64,000 nucleotides of DNA from Carex sylvatica (taxonomy: Eukaryota > Streptophyta > Magnoliopsida > Poales > Cyperaceae). Made by a program: the position numbers and the translations under genes. The stretch covers positions 620,001 to 684,000 of the forward strand of contig CAXKVR010000001.1 in assembly GCA_964058845.1 (NCBI GenBank). The letters are read 5' to 3'. The notes below the pieces were generated by a model that did no database searches, was not told the origin of the DNA, and worked only from the letters and a program-made list of their open reading frames with translations. Shown one piece after another: positions 37,634 to 49,311 of this stretch; positions within the stretch are counted from its first letter, which is position 1, and every line of letters starts with the position of its first letter.

Positions 37634-37815
37634 ATGGTTCTGAAACTCGGAATCGAAATCGGTATTGGATTTTTAACTGTGAAATCGGAATCGGAAGAAT
37701 TGGCCGGAATCAAAAAAATCGGATCAGTAACTCATGTATTTTTGGCAGAAGCTTGTTTTGTAGCCAAAAAGTAGGAAAAAATTGATAAAAATAATTTGTA
37801 AAAAAACTAGACAAA
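37634..37815. mobile_element. Transposon end fragment of the CATGGTTCT family
   Basis: CATGGTTCTGAAACTCGGAATCG, GAATTGGCCGGAATC and TGTAGCCAAAAAGTA match 48592-48765 closely. The fragment is cut off where the next TA microsatellite and MITE begin. Confidence 0.6.
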
Positions 37816-37835
37816 AAACTATATATATATATATA

Positions 37836-38258
37836 GAGAGAGTAAGTCTACCATACATTGCAATGCATAGGCACCTCTGTGCATTGGACTATAAATCACC
37901 ATATTCAAAGTCCAAATGACCAATCCAAACCGTTCATCTTGTTCTCCATATTAATATGTGCTTGGAGACCAAATTTTACATTTTTTGAAATTTTGTTACT
38001 ATTTATTAAGCCACATTGAATATCGCTGATCCAACGGTTACAGTAAAATCAAAAGGCACCGTTGGATCAGTGATTTTTAAAGTGACTTAATAAATAGTAA
38101 ATAAATTCCAAAAAATATAAAATTTGGTCTCCAAGCACATATTAATATGGAGAACAAGATTAACGGTTTGGATCGATTATTTGGACTTTGAATCCATGAT
38201 TTATAGTCCAATGCACAAAGGAGCCTATGCATTGCAATGTATGGTAGCCGTACTCTAT
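37836..38258. mobile_element. Palindromic MITE, type C
   Basis: Ends GTCTACCATACATTGCAATG / CATTGCAATGTATGGTAG are inverted. The arms contain CTTGGAGACCAAATTTTACA and its complement, and the centre pairs GATCCAACGGT / ACCGTTGGATC. Both outer sides are TA plus GAGA microsatellite. Confidence 0.88.
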
Positions 38259-38270
38259 ATATATATATAT

Positions 38271-38692
38271 AGAGATAGGCTAATATACAATCGATTGTTC
38301 CTAGCCTCCCGTGCAACCAAGTCGTTTTCCGATTTTTAAAGTCCAAATGATCGATCCAAACCGTTAGATGTCATCTCCATATTAAAATGTGCTAGGAGAC
38401 CAAATTTTATATTTTTTGGAATTTTTTTACTATTTATTAAGCCACTTTGAAAATTGCTGATCCAACGGTGGCTTACCAAACAGTAAAAACCAGAAGCTAC
38501 CGTTGGATCAGCGATTTTCAAAGTGGCTTAATAAATAGTAAACAAATTCCAAAAAATGTAAAATTTGGTCTCCTAGCACATTTTAATATGGAGATGACAT
38601 CTAACGGTTTGGATCGATCATTTGGACTTTAAAAATCGGAAAACGACTTGGTTGCACGGGAGGCTAGGAACAATCGATTGTATATTAGCCTA

Positions 38693-38697
<5 letters not shown>
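38271..38697. mobile_element. Palindromic MITE, type D, near-perfect hairpin
   Basis: Ends ATAGGCTAATATACAATCGA / TCGATTGTATATTAGCCTAT match perfectly. The arms of roughly 190 bp are almost identical in inverted orientation, so both strands encode nearly the same 61-residue open frame by symmetry (not a gene). Flanked by TATATA on the left and CTCTCTCT/TATATA on the right. High arm identity suggests recent activity. Confidence 0.92.
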
Positions 38698-38738
<41 letters not shown>

Positions 38739-38739
<1 letters not shown>

Positions 38740-39145
38740 GCTACCATATATTGCAATGCATATGCATCTTTATAAATCACTGGATTCAAAATCCAAATGA
38801 CCGATCCAAACCGTTCATCTCATTCTCCATATTAATAAGTGCTTCAAGACCAAATTTTACATTTTTTGTAATTTTTTTATTATTTATTAAGGCACTTTGA
38901 AAATCACTGATCCAATGGTGCGTTTTGATTTTACTGTTACCGTTGGATCAGTAATTTTCAAAGTGGCTTAATAAATAGTAAAAATTTCCAAAAAATGTAA
39001 AATTTGGTCTCCAAGCACATATTAATATGGAGAATGAGATGGACGGTTTGGATCAGTCATTTGGATTTTGAATTCAGTGATTTATAGTTCAATGCACAAA
39101 AATGCTTATGCATTGCAATGTATGGTGGACTTACTCTCTCTCTCT
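38739..39145. mobile_element. Palindromic MITE, type E
   Basis: Ends GGCTACCATATATTGCAATG / CATTGCAATGTATGGTGGAC are inverted, with core AGACCAAATTTTACATTTT and centre GTTACCGTTGGATCAG. Flanked on both sides by TA/CT microsatellite. It is closely related to type C. Confidence 0.88.
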
Positions 39146-39159
39146 ATATATATATATAG

Positions 39160-39520
39160 AGAGAGAGAGAGAGTGTGGCTAATATTCTTTCGTATGCATA
39201 TGGGCCAAATACATACGACCCAAATTTAAAATTTTAAAATCCAAAAAGTCAATATGAACCATTCATCTTGTTCTCCATATTAATATGTGCTTGGAGACCA
39301 AATTTTACATTTTTCTGAATTTTCTTACTATTTATTAAGTCACTTTGAAACTTGTTGATCCAACAGTGACTGCTGATTTTACTGTTTTGTTAAGTCACCG
39401 TTGGATCAACAAGTTTCAAAGTAGCTTAATAAAAATATAAAATTTGGTTTCCAAGCATATATTAATATGGAGAACAAGATGAACGGTTCAGATCGACTTT
39501 TTAGATTTTGAAATTTTAAA
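39160..39520. mobile_element. Palindromic MITE, type F, right end lost
   Basis: The left end GAGAGTGTGGCTAATATTC is related to type B ends (CATACGACCCAAATTTAAA). The arms pair through the core and centre (GATCCAACAGTGAC / GTCACCGTTGGATC). The right arm stops at about 39520, before the outer ~60 bp. The junction is followed by a direct duplication of ATCGACTTCATTAAGTAGA (about 39520 and 39540). Confidence 0.75.
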
Positions 39521-41575
39521 TTCGACTTCATTAAGTAGAGATCGACTTCATTAAGTAGATATTTGCATTTGGCATGTACTACAGAAAAATAAGAAAATAA
39601 AATAATATAAGTAAACAATTGTACTAAAAAATCATCTTCTAAAAATACAATAATATATGTAAACAATTGAAATATATATACCTTTGCAAAACTGCTAGTG
39701 ATCTCTACCACCCTTCTCGGCTTTTTCTTTCTGCAATTTCGTCTAAATGTTTCTAGAACCCACTTGTCATTTCCGGTTGCCTTGGAAAAGTTCTCCGCAA
39801 CGTGTTGCATACACAACCTGTGCACACACTAGCCAGTACGTGTTGACCAACCGTAATCTTCACGACTAAACATATTTTATTCCTTTATGCTGGTCTGATA
39901 TCACACAGAAAAACTTTCCTTCCCCAATCACCCGTCTTATTAAAAACTGCATAAAGAATCCCGAGTTCTCACCATCCTCTTTGTAAACAATTGCAAAGGC
40001 CAAAGGCAACAACTGGTTCTCAGCATCATATGCACATGCTATCAATAATCTCCCCTCATAACGGCCAGACATGAAGCATGCATCAATGCTGATAACGGGT
40101 CTGATGTGTGGCACAGCTTAGATACAAGCACCAAAAGCTCATGCTATGTCCTTGAATTGTTGAGCTCCCTTTATTAGCACTCCGTCCTTATAAAAAAAAG
40201 GGTCATGCCACCTCTCATATATCGTGCCAACATTTATACTTTCCATGGCCTGCAGCAATGGTGCCAGATAGTCGTATGAATCCTTCCAACTACCGAATAT
40301 TCTGCAAACCGTAAGTTCACGACCTCTCCACAGCCTGTTGTATTTTGGGGTTACATATTTGTATTTGTGTCTGATAGTTATAGCCACCGCCTTGATGCTC
40401 ATAGATGGGTCTTCCTTAATGTCTTCCTCAATTGCATCGGCAATTAGTGTGCCTTCAGCTATGCATGGTCTGTCCTTGTGGATGCAGACTTGCATGTATA
40501 GGATGGTTCACATTTCTTAATCATCCATGCTTCTCCTGCACCTGCAGGGGTTGCAAAAAGGCAAAACTCGCACTGCGGGTGAGTTTTACATAACACAACT
40601 AATCTTGTTCGATCTCTTTTGTGTAATTTACATTCCCAGTTGCCGTGAACATGAGTCTCATAGATTTTTTTTATAAGTTCATCTATGTTGGTATAAAGTT
40701 GTCCCAGGGCAAGTTCGTCATTGTATACAACACGAAGGCCAAAATAGGTAATGTCTGCCTCTTCAAAAGCTGTGGTTTCATTGAATGTGACGACCGGATG
40801 CTTATTTCTTTGACCTCTAATCGGAAATTTTTCTTCCCTGGATAAACCTGGTACATTTGCATCGCCATCTGATAAATCATCGGATTCCCAAATCCCTTCG
40901 TATTCATCTCCCGTTTCCATTTCCCTTTCTGGTATTGCATCAATAGCATCAACATTAATATCAATATCAATTCGATTAACGGGTATCGATCTTGACTCTG
41001 GCATATTTGGAAATCATGAGATTATGGGTGTCTGTCTGGGTGGTGGTGGTAACTCTTCAGTATTTTCAGGGGAGTTGTGGTACCCAAAGTTGTCATAACC
41101 AGGGCTGTGGTACCTCTGATTGTCATAAGGAAAGTGGTGGTGATACTCCTGGTTGTCATAACCCGAATTGTCATAACCTGAAGGCCCAGTTCCGGCCACA
41201 CTAGAAGGTCCAGCTCCAGTCCGAGGAACCCTCTTTGAATATATGTCCATTACCGAGATCCCACTAGACTCAAATTGAGTGTACACAACTATCCACAAAT
41301 TTGCATCTGTTATTGAAAACCTCACAAAATAAGGTCTACTCCTCGCCCCCTTTGTGAGTTGTCAAACCATGTAGCCAATTCTATTTCATACCTGTTGTGG
41401 TTTACAGCAGTCTTTTTGTATATTAGCTGCTTGAGTTTCTGAAATGTGGTATTTTCATTAACCTCGAAGTCAAATGCCGCGTCTTTCGTGTAATACACGC
41501 CATCTACACCCTTTTACAGCTTGCCGCCCACATACAGTGCAACTAACATCTTTTCCTTAACAAACTACATTTAAA
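39406..41575 (-). pseudogene. Second decayed mudrA-type MULE transposase
   Basis: Read on the - strand: an N-terminal part from about 41550 (MLVALYVGGKL, then a stop), a Tyr-Asp-Asn-rich stretch (GYDNSGYDNQEYHHH, 41150-41050), an acidic region and MuDR-type domain (41004-40459, GNWECKLHKRDRTRLVV), SMSIKAVAITIRHKYKYVTP ... RLWRGREL (40495-40139), the catalytic block RPVISIDACFMSGRYEGRLL ... FCVISDQHKGI (40114-39866) and LCMQHVAENFSKATGND (39825). Stops occur, for example A-stop-AFGACI-stop near 40130, along with frame changes. No SWIM finger was found. It is related to the MULE at 1-8640 but distinct. Its terminal repeats were not identified, and a MITE overlaps its 3' side. Confidence 0.85.
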
Positions 41576-41589
41576 AAATAATTTTATAA

Positions 41590-41745
41590 GTATTATAATA
41601 ATTGTACAGTAATTATAATGAGCACAATAATAAATGGCTAATTAAAAAATATATATATATTGCTACAGTACTTGTACAATAATACTACAATAATTCTACA
41701 TTAATTCTACAGTAATCCTATAGTAATTGACTAATTAGTAATAAT
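41590..41745. repeat. Degenerate TACAGTAATT tandem
   Basis: Repeated TACAGTAMTT / CTACAATAATTCTACATTAATTC words with a ~12-bp spacing. They lie just upstream of the second MULE transposase start. Confidence 0.6.
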
Positions 41746-42765
41746 TAAAAAGAATTTACAAAATAATACCTGTCGTTACAGGAGACAAGCGGCTGGGCGC
41801 AGTTTTTTTTTTTTTTTGGTTCGAAATGAGGCAGAGAAGAGGGAGGGAGGGAGGGAGGGGGGTTCACGGGTGGGATAATTGATGCATAGTGGACCGCCCG
41901 TGGGGAGGGGGGCGGGGTTTGCTTGAGGAGAGGACCGCCTGTGAGGAGTGCGGTTTGCTTCAATATATGGGCTGCCCATGGACTTGACGGTCGGAGTATT
42001 AATAAATAAAAAACAGCACACAAGGGTATTGTTAAAATTTTATATTTTTAGAGTATTAATAAAAATGGCCGAAAGATTTAAGACCTAGATTTTAGTCTAT
42101 TTCCAAAATATAAAATTTCATTTTGCTGTTTTCAGAACATATCATTGGTATGATTCCCATCCAACAGTAAAGATAAAATATAAAAAATAAAACATGGCTC
42201 GAAAAGTAAATCGATTGATTTTGAAGTTAACCTCATCAATAGACTGGATGAACTTAAAAATATCATAGTTCTACTGTTCAAATATTAATGTTATGTATGT
42301 ATTGACTTGCAAACCATAAGAGAAGTACCTGAGGTGCAATAATTAAGTCTGGCACATCCGTTTAACCTGATACGAATCTCAAAACGCCCCTTATAGTTTC
42401 TATGCATTAGCACCGGATTGAATATTTGACCTGGCTGGAATTAATCTGGGCTGTTTGTTTATTATTGCACCCCTTATGTATTTGATGGGACACGCACAAC
42501 TAACTTTCAATCGAATTAATTAATAAGGATAATAAATGTATGGATATATACACCTACCACGAAACAGAGACGAGTAATGAGTTAGAGCTAGATTTCAAAA
42601 GAAAAAATAACACAGAAGGTGAAATTTTCATATACATATTTCCAAACTCTTTAAGTTATGTATTTCTGTCTATAAATTAAATTATTTTATATTTATTCAT
42701 ATATATAATACATAAAAATTATAAACTCTACACTTTTTAAATTGCAAAATTACTTGCATATTTTT
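41746..42765. other. Intergenic with poly-T and GGGA runs
   Basis: A 15-base T run lies at 41804-41818, and a GGGAGGGAGGGAGGGAGGGG run at 41840-41862. It continues with a GC-richer patch to 41990, possibly the promoter of the second MULE. After 42030 it is AT-rich with no gene. Confidence 0.5.
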
Positions 42766-42784
42766 AATTAACCCGTTTAGAATC

Positions 42785-43125
42785 TGTGGTGGTCTACTAG
42801 GAGCAGTACACAAACTCGTCTCAGGAATCTGTGGGACGCCATCTGGGTAGCGGGATGCTGGGCTATTTGGAAGGAACGAAATAGGATATTGTTCACGCAA
42901 AAGCGTACTGAGATGAGAAGCTTAGCGGCAAATGTGGCACGAGAGGCATTCAATTGGTACAGGGTGCTGGGATTGGGAGCCAGAGATAATGTGGCCATGT
43001 AACTTGTATTTTATATTTGAGATGAGCTTTGTATAAATAATAGGGTAATTTAGGGACCTCTAATATTATGTAAATAATCTTTTATATCAATGAAATTGAC
43101 AGTGTTCTCATTGTCCTTCAAAAAA
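42785..43125 (+). mobile_element. 5'-truncated LINE insertion with 19-bp TSD
   Basis: Flanked by AATTAACCCGTTTAGAATC (42766-42784) and AATTAATCCGTTTAGAATC (43126-43144), one mismatch in 19. The body encodes the end of a LINE reverse transcriptase ORF (WDAIWVAGCWAIWKERNRIL, then a stop near 43000). It then has a 3' UTR ending ATCAATGAAATTG...CAAAAAAA. Together this is a target-primed reverse transcription signature. Confidence 0.92.
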
Positions 43126-43144
43126 AATTAATCCGTTTAGAATC

Positions 43145-46100
43145 CACTAAATTGTACGCTACTCAAGCGTGCTGTGCCACAAAAGATCCGTGGTACAAGA
43201 AGTCAAGCCTTCACATGGAAGGAATTAATAATTCAAGGCAGACGCAGATCGATCGGAGGTGCATTAATTTTATTTTGTTTCATTATTTTAGTTGATCAGT
43301 TGATATTTAGTTTATAGCGCACTGCCAACTGCTCATTTAATTCATTATAGTAAAACTCAAAAGGCATATCTCGAGATCTACTCAATTCATTAATTTGCAT
43401 AATTCAGTTTATTTAATCGAGGTCAGATCTATCTGCATGATTGCATCCAGCTGCTCCCGAATTTTTTATTAAATTTTGGGGCACTTACAACTACCCATTT
43501 GTATTTAATTCATTAGTTAACTCAAATGCAGCTGTCGAGGTCGGCTGAATTCATTTGTTTAATTCAGTTGATTTTATCGAAGTTCAGATTTAGTAATTAT
43601 GTAATTGCATAATTAAATCTTCCTCTCCATATATCTTTCTAAGCACTAAATCGTTATATATGTTTTTTTCACAGACCATTAAGCTATTACTAGCATCAAT
43701 TGATTTGCTGTTATCAACTTGAGCCTAATGTTTGTGTTTTGCTTAGTTCCCATTTTTATGTTACCTTTTATATAATACAAAATGTCGTCTTCTGATTTAT
43801 TTTTTGCAACAAAATAAGATCCGATTGTATGTTTCAAAGATAGTTTTTCTTTTATTGGATTTTTTTTTTTTAAATCTTTTTTGCGAGTTAGTTGTTTGAG
43901 ATTATTATTATATTTACCTTCAATTGTGTTTTCAACACCGCACATAGTATGCAATCAATTAGCAATCAATTAATAGTCTATGAGATTATCAACAATTTAA
44001 TACCTCACATAACATGCACTCAATTGCTACCTAATGAGATTCTCAACAAGTACATATGATATAAAATTTCTCTTAATATCATCAACCTGCTGTTACAAGT
44101 AGACACATGCATTTTACTGCACAGATCAGATATCCACATCACATATCTGATCTTTACTTTGTTTCTTTTTATTCAGCTACCTTCAACTGTTAATTGTTGT
44201 TCGAAGAAGAGAACATCAGTAAAACGTTAATTAACACATTTCCATCAAAACAGATAATTTAGAGATGGAAAAAGAAGACCTTAATATCAAACTCGATCTA
44301 AGATGACTGAAGTAAATTAATTTAGCCCAAAACTAAAATGACCTTGAGATGTCATGAAGGTAAATGACCTGAAACTCGATTTGTCCGAATTGAAACAACC
44401 AGAAACCTAAGAAGACTCGAAGGCGCGCCAGAGGACTTTAATTAAGAAACTTGAATGAACTGAAACTCAAAAAATAACTAAAACCTGAATTAATTGGATG
44501 GTTGAAACCTTAATTAAATTGAAGGTAGAATGAACTAGGCGATGGCCTTAAATATGCTGAAGTCCAATCAATAGAGAAAAAAGGGTGCTAATTTGATCAA
44601 TTGAAGAAAATGCATCTGGATTAAATGAAGAAAGGATGAAGCGTTCAGATTAAATGAAGGAAGCAAATTCGAATTGCTCTGTCCTCTGCCACTGCTGGCT
44701 CATAAAATTAAGGAGGTAGCTGTTATAGTACCACTACTGGCTCCTTTATTTTTTGTAGAACTCAACACTTCCAAAATTTCTATTGAAAATTTGTTAACAA
44801 TTAACTTCTTTTCATTAATCCCCTTAAAGAATAAGAGAGATATTAGAAAATGTTGTTAATTAATTTGTATGTTCTCTTTTTTGCACTACTTGATTAATCT
44901 AATAATATGATGCACGTCAGTGCTCTCTCGCACAGAATCGTGATTTTTAATTGAAAACCATTAAGTAAGAGGTCATCGCATTTTAGCCTCTGATTTTCCC
45001 ACAAGAAAAATTGCTCATCACAAAAATGTGTTTTTCGCTGAATCAATCTGAGTTGCACGTCAATCCAGATCCCCGACGTCTCAAACTAAAAAATGGTTCA
45101 TGCGTATTTTTTTATTAGTTCATTAGTTTGCACTCCAATGGCACCCTCAAATGGTTTGTACACCTAAGTTCCTTAAATTGCTGGAATAAATTCGAAAAAA
45201 AAAAATATAAGACAAAATAACCAGGTTGGCAAAAAATTGTAAAAATAATTATAACTACCAAATAAGTAATTTGGATTTATTCCATGTTATGAAGACTTTT
45301 TTAAGAATTTTTCTCTATTTAATTACATGTTATACAGATTTTCGTGAATTATTACAAAACACAAGAAACACAATCCAGGTTGGAAAATAAGGGAAAAAAA
45401 TAGAACTTGTAAAAATTTAACATGAATTAAATCATATCGGCATGACACGACACGTCTACATAACACTATCTTCCCTTTCTCTCAAAGAATGCTTAGGCTG
45501 TGCTCCAGAAACCACTCGCGCAGAGGAAGGGGACATGAGGTAAAGGAAGGAATGCGACCACGTGTTACTCCCTCTACACCCCAAATCTGGAGGACAGATT
45601 TCAAAGGTTTTGTACTTCCTCTCCTCTCTGATCTGATCTGATCGTGTGTCATCTTCCTTTCCTTTAATGAAAGATTTCTCCTCTTTTCTCGAGCACACCC
45701 TTAGTATTTCATGAGAGGCCTTTGACCTTTGGTCCACCAGCAGGGTTGACATCTTTGTAATGGCTGTAAAAATTAAATGAGTTGGAAAGAGAAACAGGCC
45801 AGCAATGAAAATATCTTGGTCCACCAACTCGATCGAGCTGGAAAGAAAATAAAACGAGGACAGGAAATCTTGGGCCGATGCAAAAGAGGCAATTTTTGGA
45901 GCAGCTTGTCCTCCAAGGTAGCTATAGCTGGCTCCTGGGTGTTGATTTGGTCAACTCAACTATTCGAATTCTGTTGTTAATTTAGCTCAAAACGCTGTCA
46001 ATTAATCAGCACATGAAAGGAGCCTTTGACAGGGCCAGGGTTATATTAGTTGAATTAGCTAAACAAACTACAATTAACAAGCACATATTTGTACCTTTTT

Positions 46101-46375
46101 CGTGTATTAAGAGAGCAATATAAATCCAAATAAAATCAGAAAGTAATATAAATTTAATAAAATTCAGCCAAAAAAAAAAATTCGAAAACTTCTGACTTTC
46201 CAAAATCTGATACAATTAGAACCTGAGATTTTGCAAGACTATAACCAGCGATTGAATACTCTGTTGAGGTGCTGCCGATTTCGCACGAGAGAGAGAGGCG
46301 GAAGCGATAGTCGCGCAGTGGAGAGAGAAAATGGCAGGTTAGGGTTTGGTGCGAGCTTTGGCGCCAGGCCTTTTT
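43145..46375. other. Gene-poor intergenic sequence
   Basis: No supported gene. Purine-rich stretches (GAAACC/TTAATTAA words) lie at 44270-44550. The frame at 45456-45827 (123 residues) has no recognisable domain. Confidence 0.4.
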
Positions 46376-46454
46376 TTTTGGAATAACAATTTCAGCGACC
46401 GGCGACAACACCGGCCGCTGATACCGGTCGCTGAAAATACTTTCTGTTGTAGTG
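46376..46454. mobile_element. CACTA-like transposon end
   Basis: The stretch ends TTTCTGTTGTAGTG, the inverted form of CACTACAACAGAAA, a CACTA-type tip. Just inside are inverted subterminal words TTCAGCGACCGG / CCGGTCGCTGAAA. The other end was not found, so this is a solo end or a very small derivative. Confidence 0.6.
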
Positions 46455-47845
46455 CTTGTATATTATATAGTGAGTATTTTCTTACTAATAATGGATTTCA
46501 TACTAATAATAAGGTCTTAGTCAATTCCAATTAATACAAGAAATTATTAGCACTATTTAGAAAATATTTAATTGGATTCTAACTATCTATTCATCTGCTG
46601 TTTGATATGGGTGATGTTCTTGTTAACGGTCAATCTACTGGAAATTCTTAAATTTTTGCCATCTTAAATGTGTATTCAATTTAGTTATTATCAATCTTTA
46701 TCTTTGCTATTTTACCAATTTGTTTGATAATTGTATTTACATGCTCCGTCATCAGGTTTCTGCTCAGGTGGGTGTTCAACCATAGCTGATTCTAGTACCT
46801 CCTTGATTGCGGGTCCCACGGTATTTTCTTTATTAACACAGTTGATGCTAATTTTTTTTTATTTTTTATGTTTTGTTTAACTGAGGAGATTGTTTCTTGT
46901 AGTTTGTTATTACTGAGATAAATCAGAAGATTGAGTCAAGAGTACAAAACTGTAGTGGCACAATATGGCCAACAGATTTAGGATATGCTAGTAGCACAGG
47001 TTAAGTTTATATATTATTTTTTCTTCTTACTTTTTCTCTCTTGTTGTGCTAAATTGTGAACTCTGTGGCACATTTGAGGCCTAATAATACAATAGAAAGA
47101 GATAACTATAAAATGTACAAGGATTTATAGTTCAAAGGAAAATATATAGAGAAATTGAACTCTTTAAAAGGTGGATTAGTCAAGCACTCATCAAGTTGTC
47201 TGAATTCATAATCTTAGATGCTCATCTTACATAATAACGTTCTCAATCGTATACAAAATATTGGCAAAGTTGGAGTTTGTATTAAATAGAAATTTCAATA
47301 ATATTGTCTTAAATAGATGTCCAAATTAGATAGTGGTGATTTTTTTAACAGTGTTAGCTTCACTTTATTGTCATTTCCACTGATCGGGATCGTATTAATG
47401 TTATTATCTCTAACTTTCCGTTGAAAATATGGATATTATGCCATGTTGTTCGTATATGACATAATAAATCGCTTCCTCGATTTTTTTTTCGAAATTAAAG
47501 TTATATATGCATTTATATATTTTTCAAAAGTAAGCATAGTTGCTTCAAATATAATTAAATACACAATTAATTGTGCTCTTCCATCATATAGAAAATGCAT
47601 GACTTTTTCGCTAGCTACAATATCTCAAGCATCAACAACATTCGCATAGCATGGGGTAAATTTTTCTTGAAGAAAGTATTGATTCAAAAAAGTAAAACAA
47701 TTTAGGATGTGATAATTTGTAGTAATTTAGGAGTTTAATTCTATGATGTGTATGATATTTGATGATTACTTCTTACTGTGCAAAAAAAAAAAAAAATTAG
47801 AATGCCAGCAAATATACAAAAGCTGGCCAAATAAAAAAAATTTAA
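46455..47845. other. Intergenic, no gene seen
   Basis: AT-rich sequence with short open frames only. Poly-A occurs at 47782-47795. Confidence 0.4.
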
Positions 47846-47849
47846 CTAC

Positions 47850-48206
47850 AATAACAAATCAGAATCAGTTATTTGGGAAAATAGATTCAAAAACCAACCA
47901 TTGGGAAAACCGATCCTAATGGTTGGTATCTGGATCAGTTTTTCTAAATAACCGATCCTTATTTGTTATTGTATTTCAAAAAAATGTTCAAATAACCATT
48001 GGGATCGGTTATCTATAACAACCGATCCTGATTTGTAACATCTAATGGATACTAATATGGCTGATCCTAATTATAATTTTTAGTATCGGCTATATAACTG
48101 ATGCAGATTAGTTGATCATATTTGTATCGGTTGGATCAGGATCGTCTCTAGATCCGATCCTAATGTACGTAAATAACCGATTCCGATGTGTGTTTTTCCA
48201 CTAGTG
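47850..48206. mobile_element. CACTA-like end with CCGATCCTAAT subterminal repeats
   Basis: The tip at 48199-48206 reads CACTAGTG, preceded by ATGTGTGTTTTTC. Inside, AACCGATCCTGAT-type words recur in both orientations from about 47880 to 48190 (for example 47909, 47951, 48001, 48022), matching the subterminal repeats of CACTA elements. The opposite end is absent from the nearby sequence. Confidence 0.65.
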
Positions 48207-48591
48207 TGTTGCTTCCTTCTTTTAATGGGCATGATTAACCAAGAAAATCATCCTGTTTCATTATCATCTTGAAAAATAAAACGAAGTATCAAAGACTATT
48301 TTGAATTTATCTCTGATATTTTAGGAGATTAACGAGCTAAACTGGTTAACAATTTTACATTTGAAATTTGGAGGTACTGAGTTTAACAACTATATGCTCA
48401 ACGTTCAAAAGATCAAGATCTTCATCAAATAAAGATCCAAATATCATGTACTATAGGGTCCAAAAAATTAATCGCATAACATACTTCATCATAAGATATC
48501 CCAAACCTCATAGATAATAGGAGCTTTTACATAATTTTAATTAATCTAATAATCTAAACTTCAAAACAGCTCATCAGTTGGCCTCTTCGAC

Positions 48592-48765
48592 ATGGTTCTG
48601 AAACTTGAAATCGGAATCGGAATCGGATTTTTGATCGTATAATCGGAATCGGAAGAATTGGCCGAAATCAGAAAAATCGGATCGGTAACTAGAATTTTTT
48701 TGGCAGAATCTTATTTTGTAGTCAAAAAGTAAAAAAAAATTTATAAAAAAACTATCTTGAAACAA
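48592..48765. mobile_element. Transposon end fragment of the CATGGTTCT family
   Basis: CATGGTTCTGAAACTTGAAA followed by repeated ATCGGAATCGGAA words matches 37634-37815. No opposite end is seen. Bases 48207-48591 and 48766-49303 contain no recognisable gene. Confidence 0.6.
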
Positions 48766-49311
48766 AATATTACACTCAAATAATCTACAATTATATAATA
48801 TATTACAAATATTATAAATAAAACACATTTTTATTGCTAAAAACTATGCCGAGCTGTTCGAATTGTGAGACGCGCATTCCCTCATTTCTTTCATTTTTTT
48901 TTTAAATGTAAAAGAATCCCGAAGTCCGACAAAAATTTTATTTTTTTCATTTCTTCTCTCTTGGGGGCCCACATATCTCTCCTTTTAAGAAATAATCTCT
49001 CACTCATCCACGTGTCTATTTCTTGTCTCTAGTTAGAAATTGCATCTCTATTCAATCTTGCCTCAAGTTCGAAATTACTAAAATTTGCTACAGAAAATCT
49101 TTAAATTTCGGGGCCATCCTTTTTAATTCAATTTCGGACCCAGTCACTACTGCAAAAAATTTTTTTTCTCATCACTCCTTTACCATTAGATGTGCTTCAG
49201 TACAGATAGTGTACGCAACGAGTGGCAGCGCTGTAATTACGTTGAAGTTTTAGCAATTTAAAACATTTAAGTGTGTACATAATATTTTTTGTATATAATT
49301 TAAGTGCAAAG

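Noticed and set aside
38336..38632. Two near-identical 61-residue frames on opposite strands
   Set aside because: They are the two arms of the type D hairpin MITE, identical by palindromic symmetry, not genes.
42696..42998. Antisense frames of 67 and 73 residues
   Set aside because: Shadows of the LINE reverse transcriptase tail on the + strand, which has the recognisable WKERN motif and target duplication.
45456..45827. 123-residue frame, possible gene
   Set aside because: No domain, no splice support, ordinary composition and no copy elsewhere in the window.
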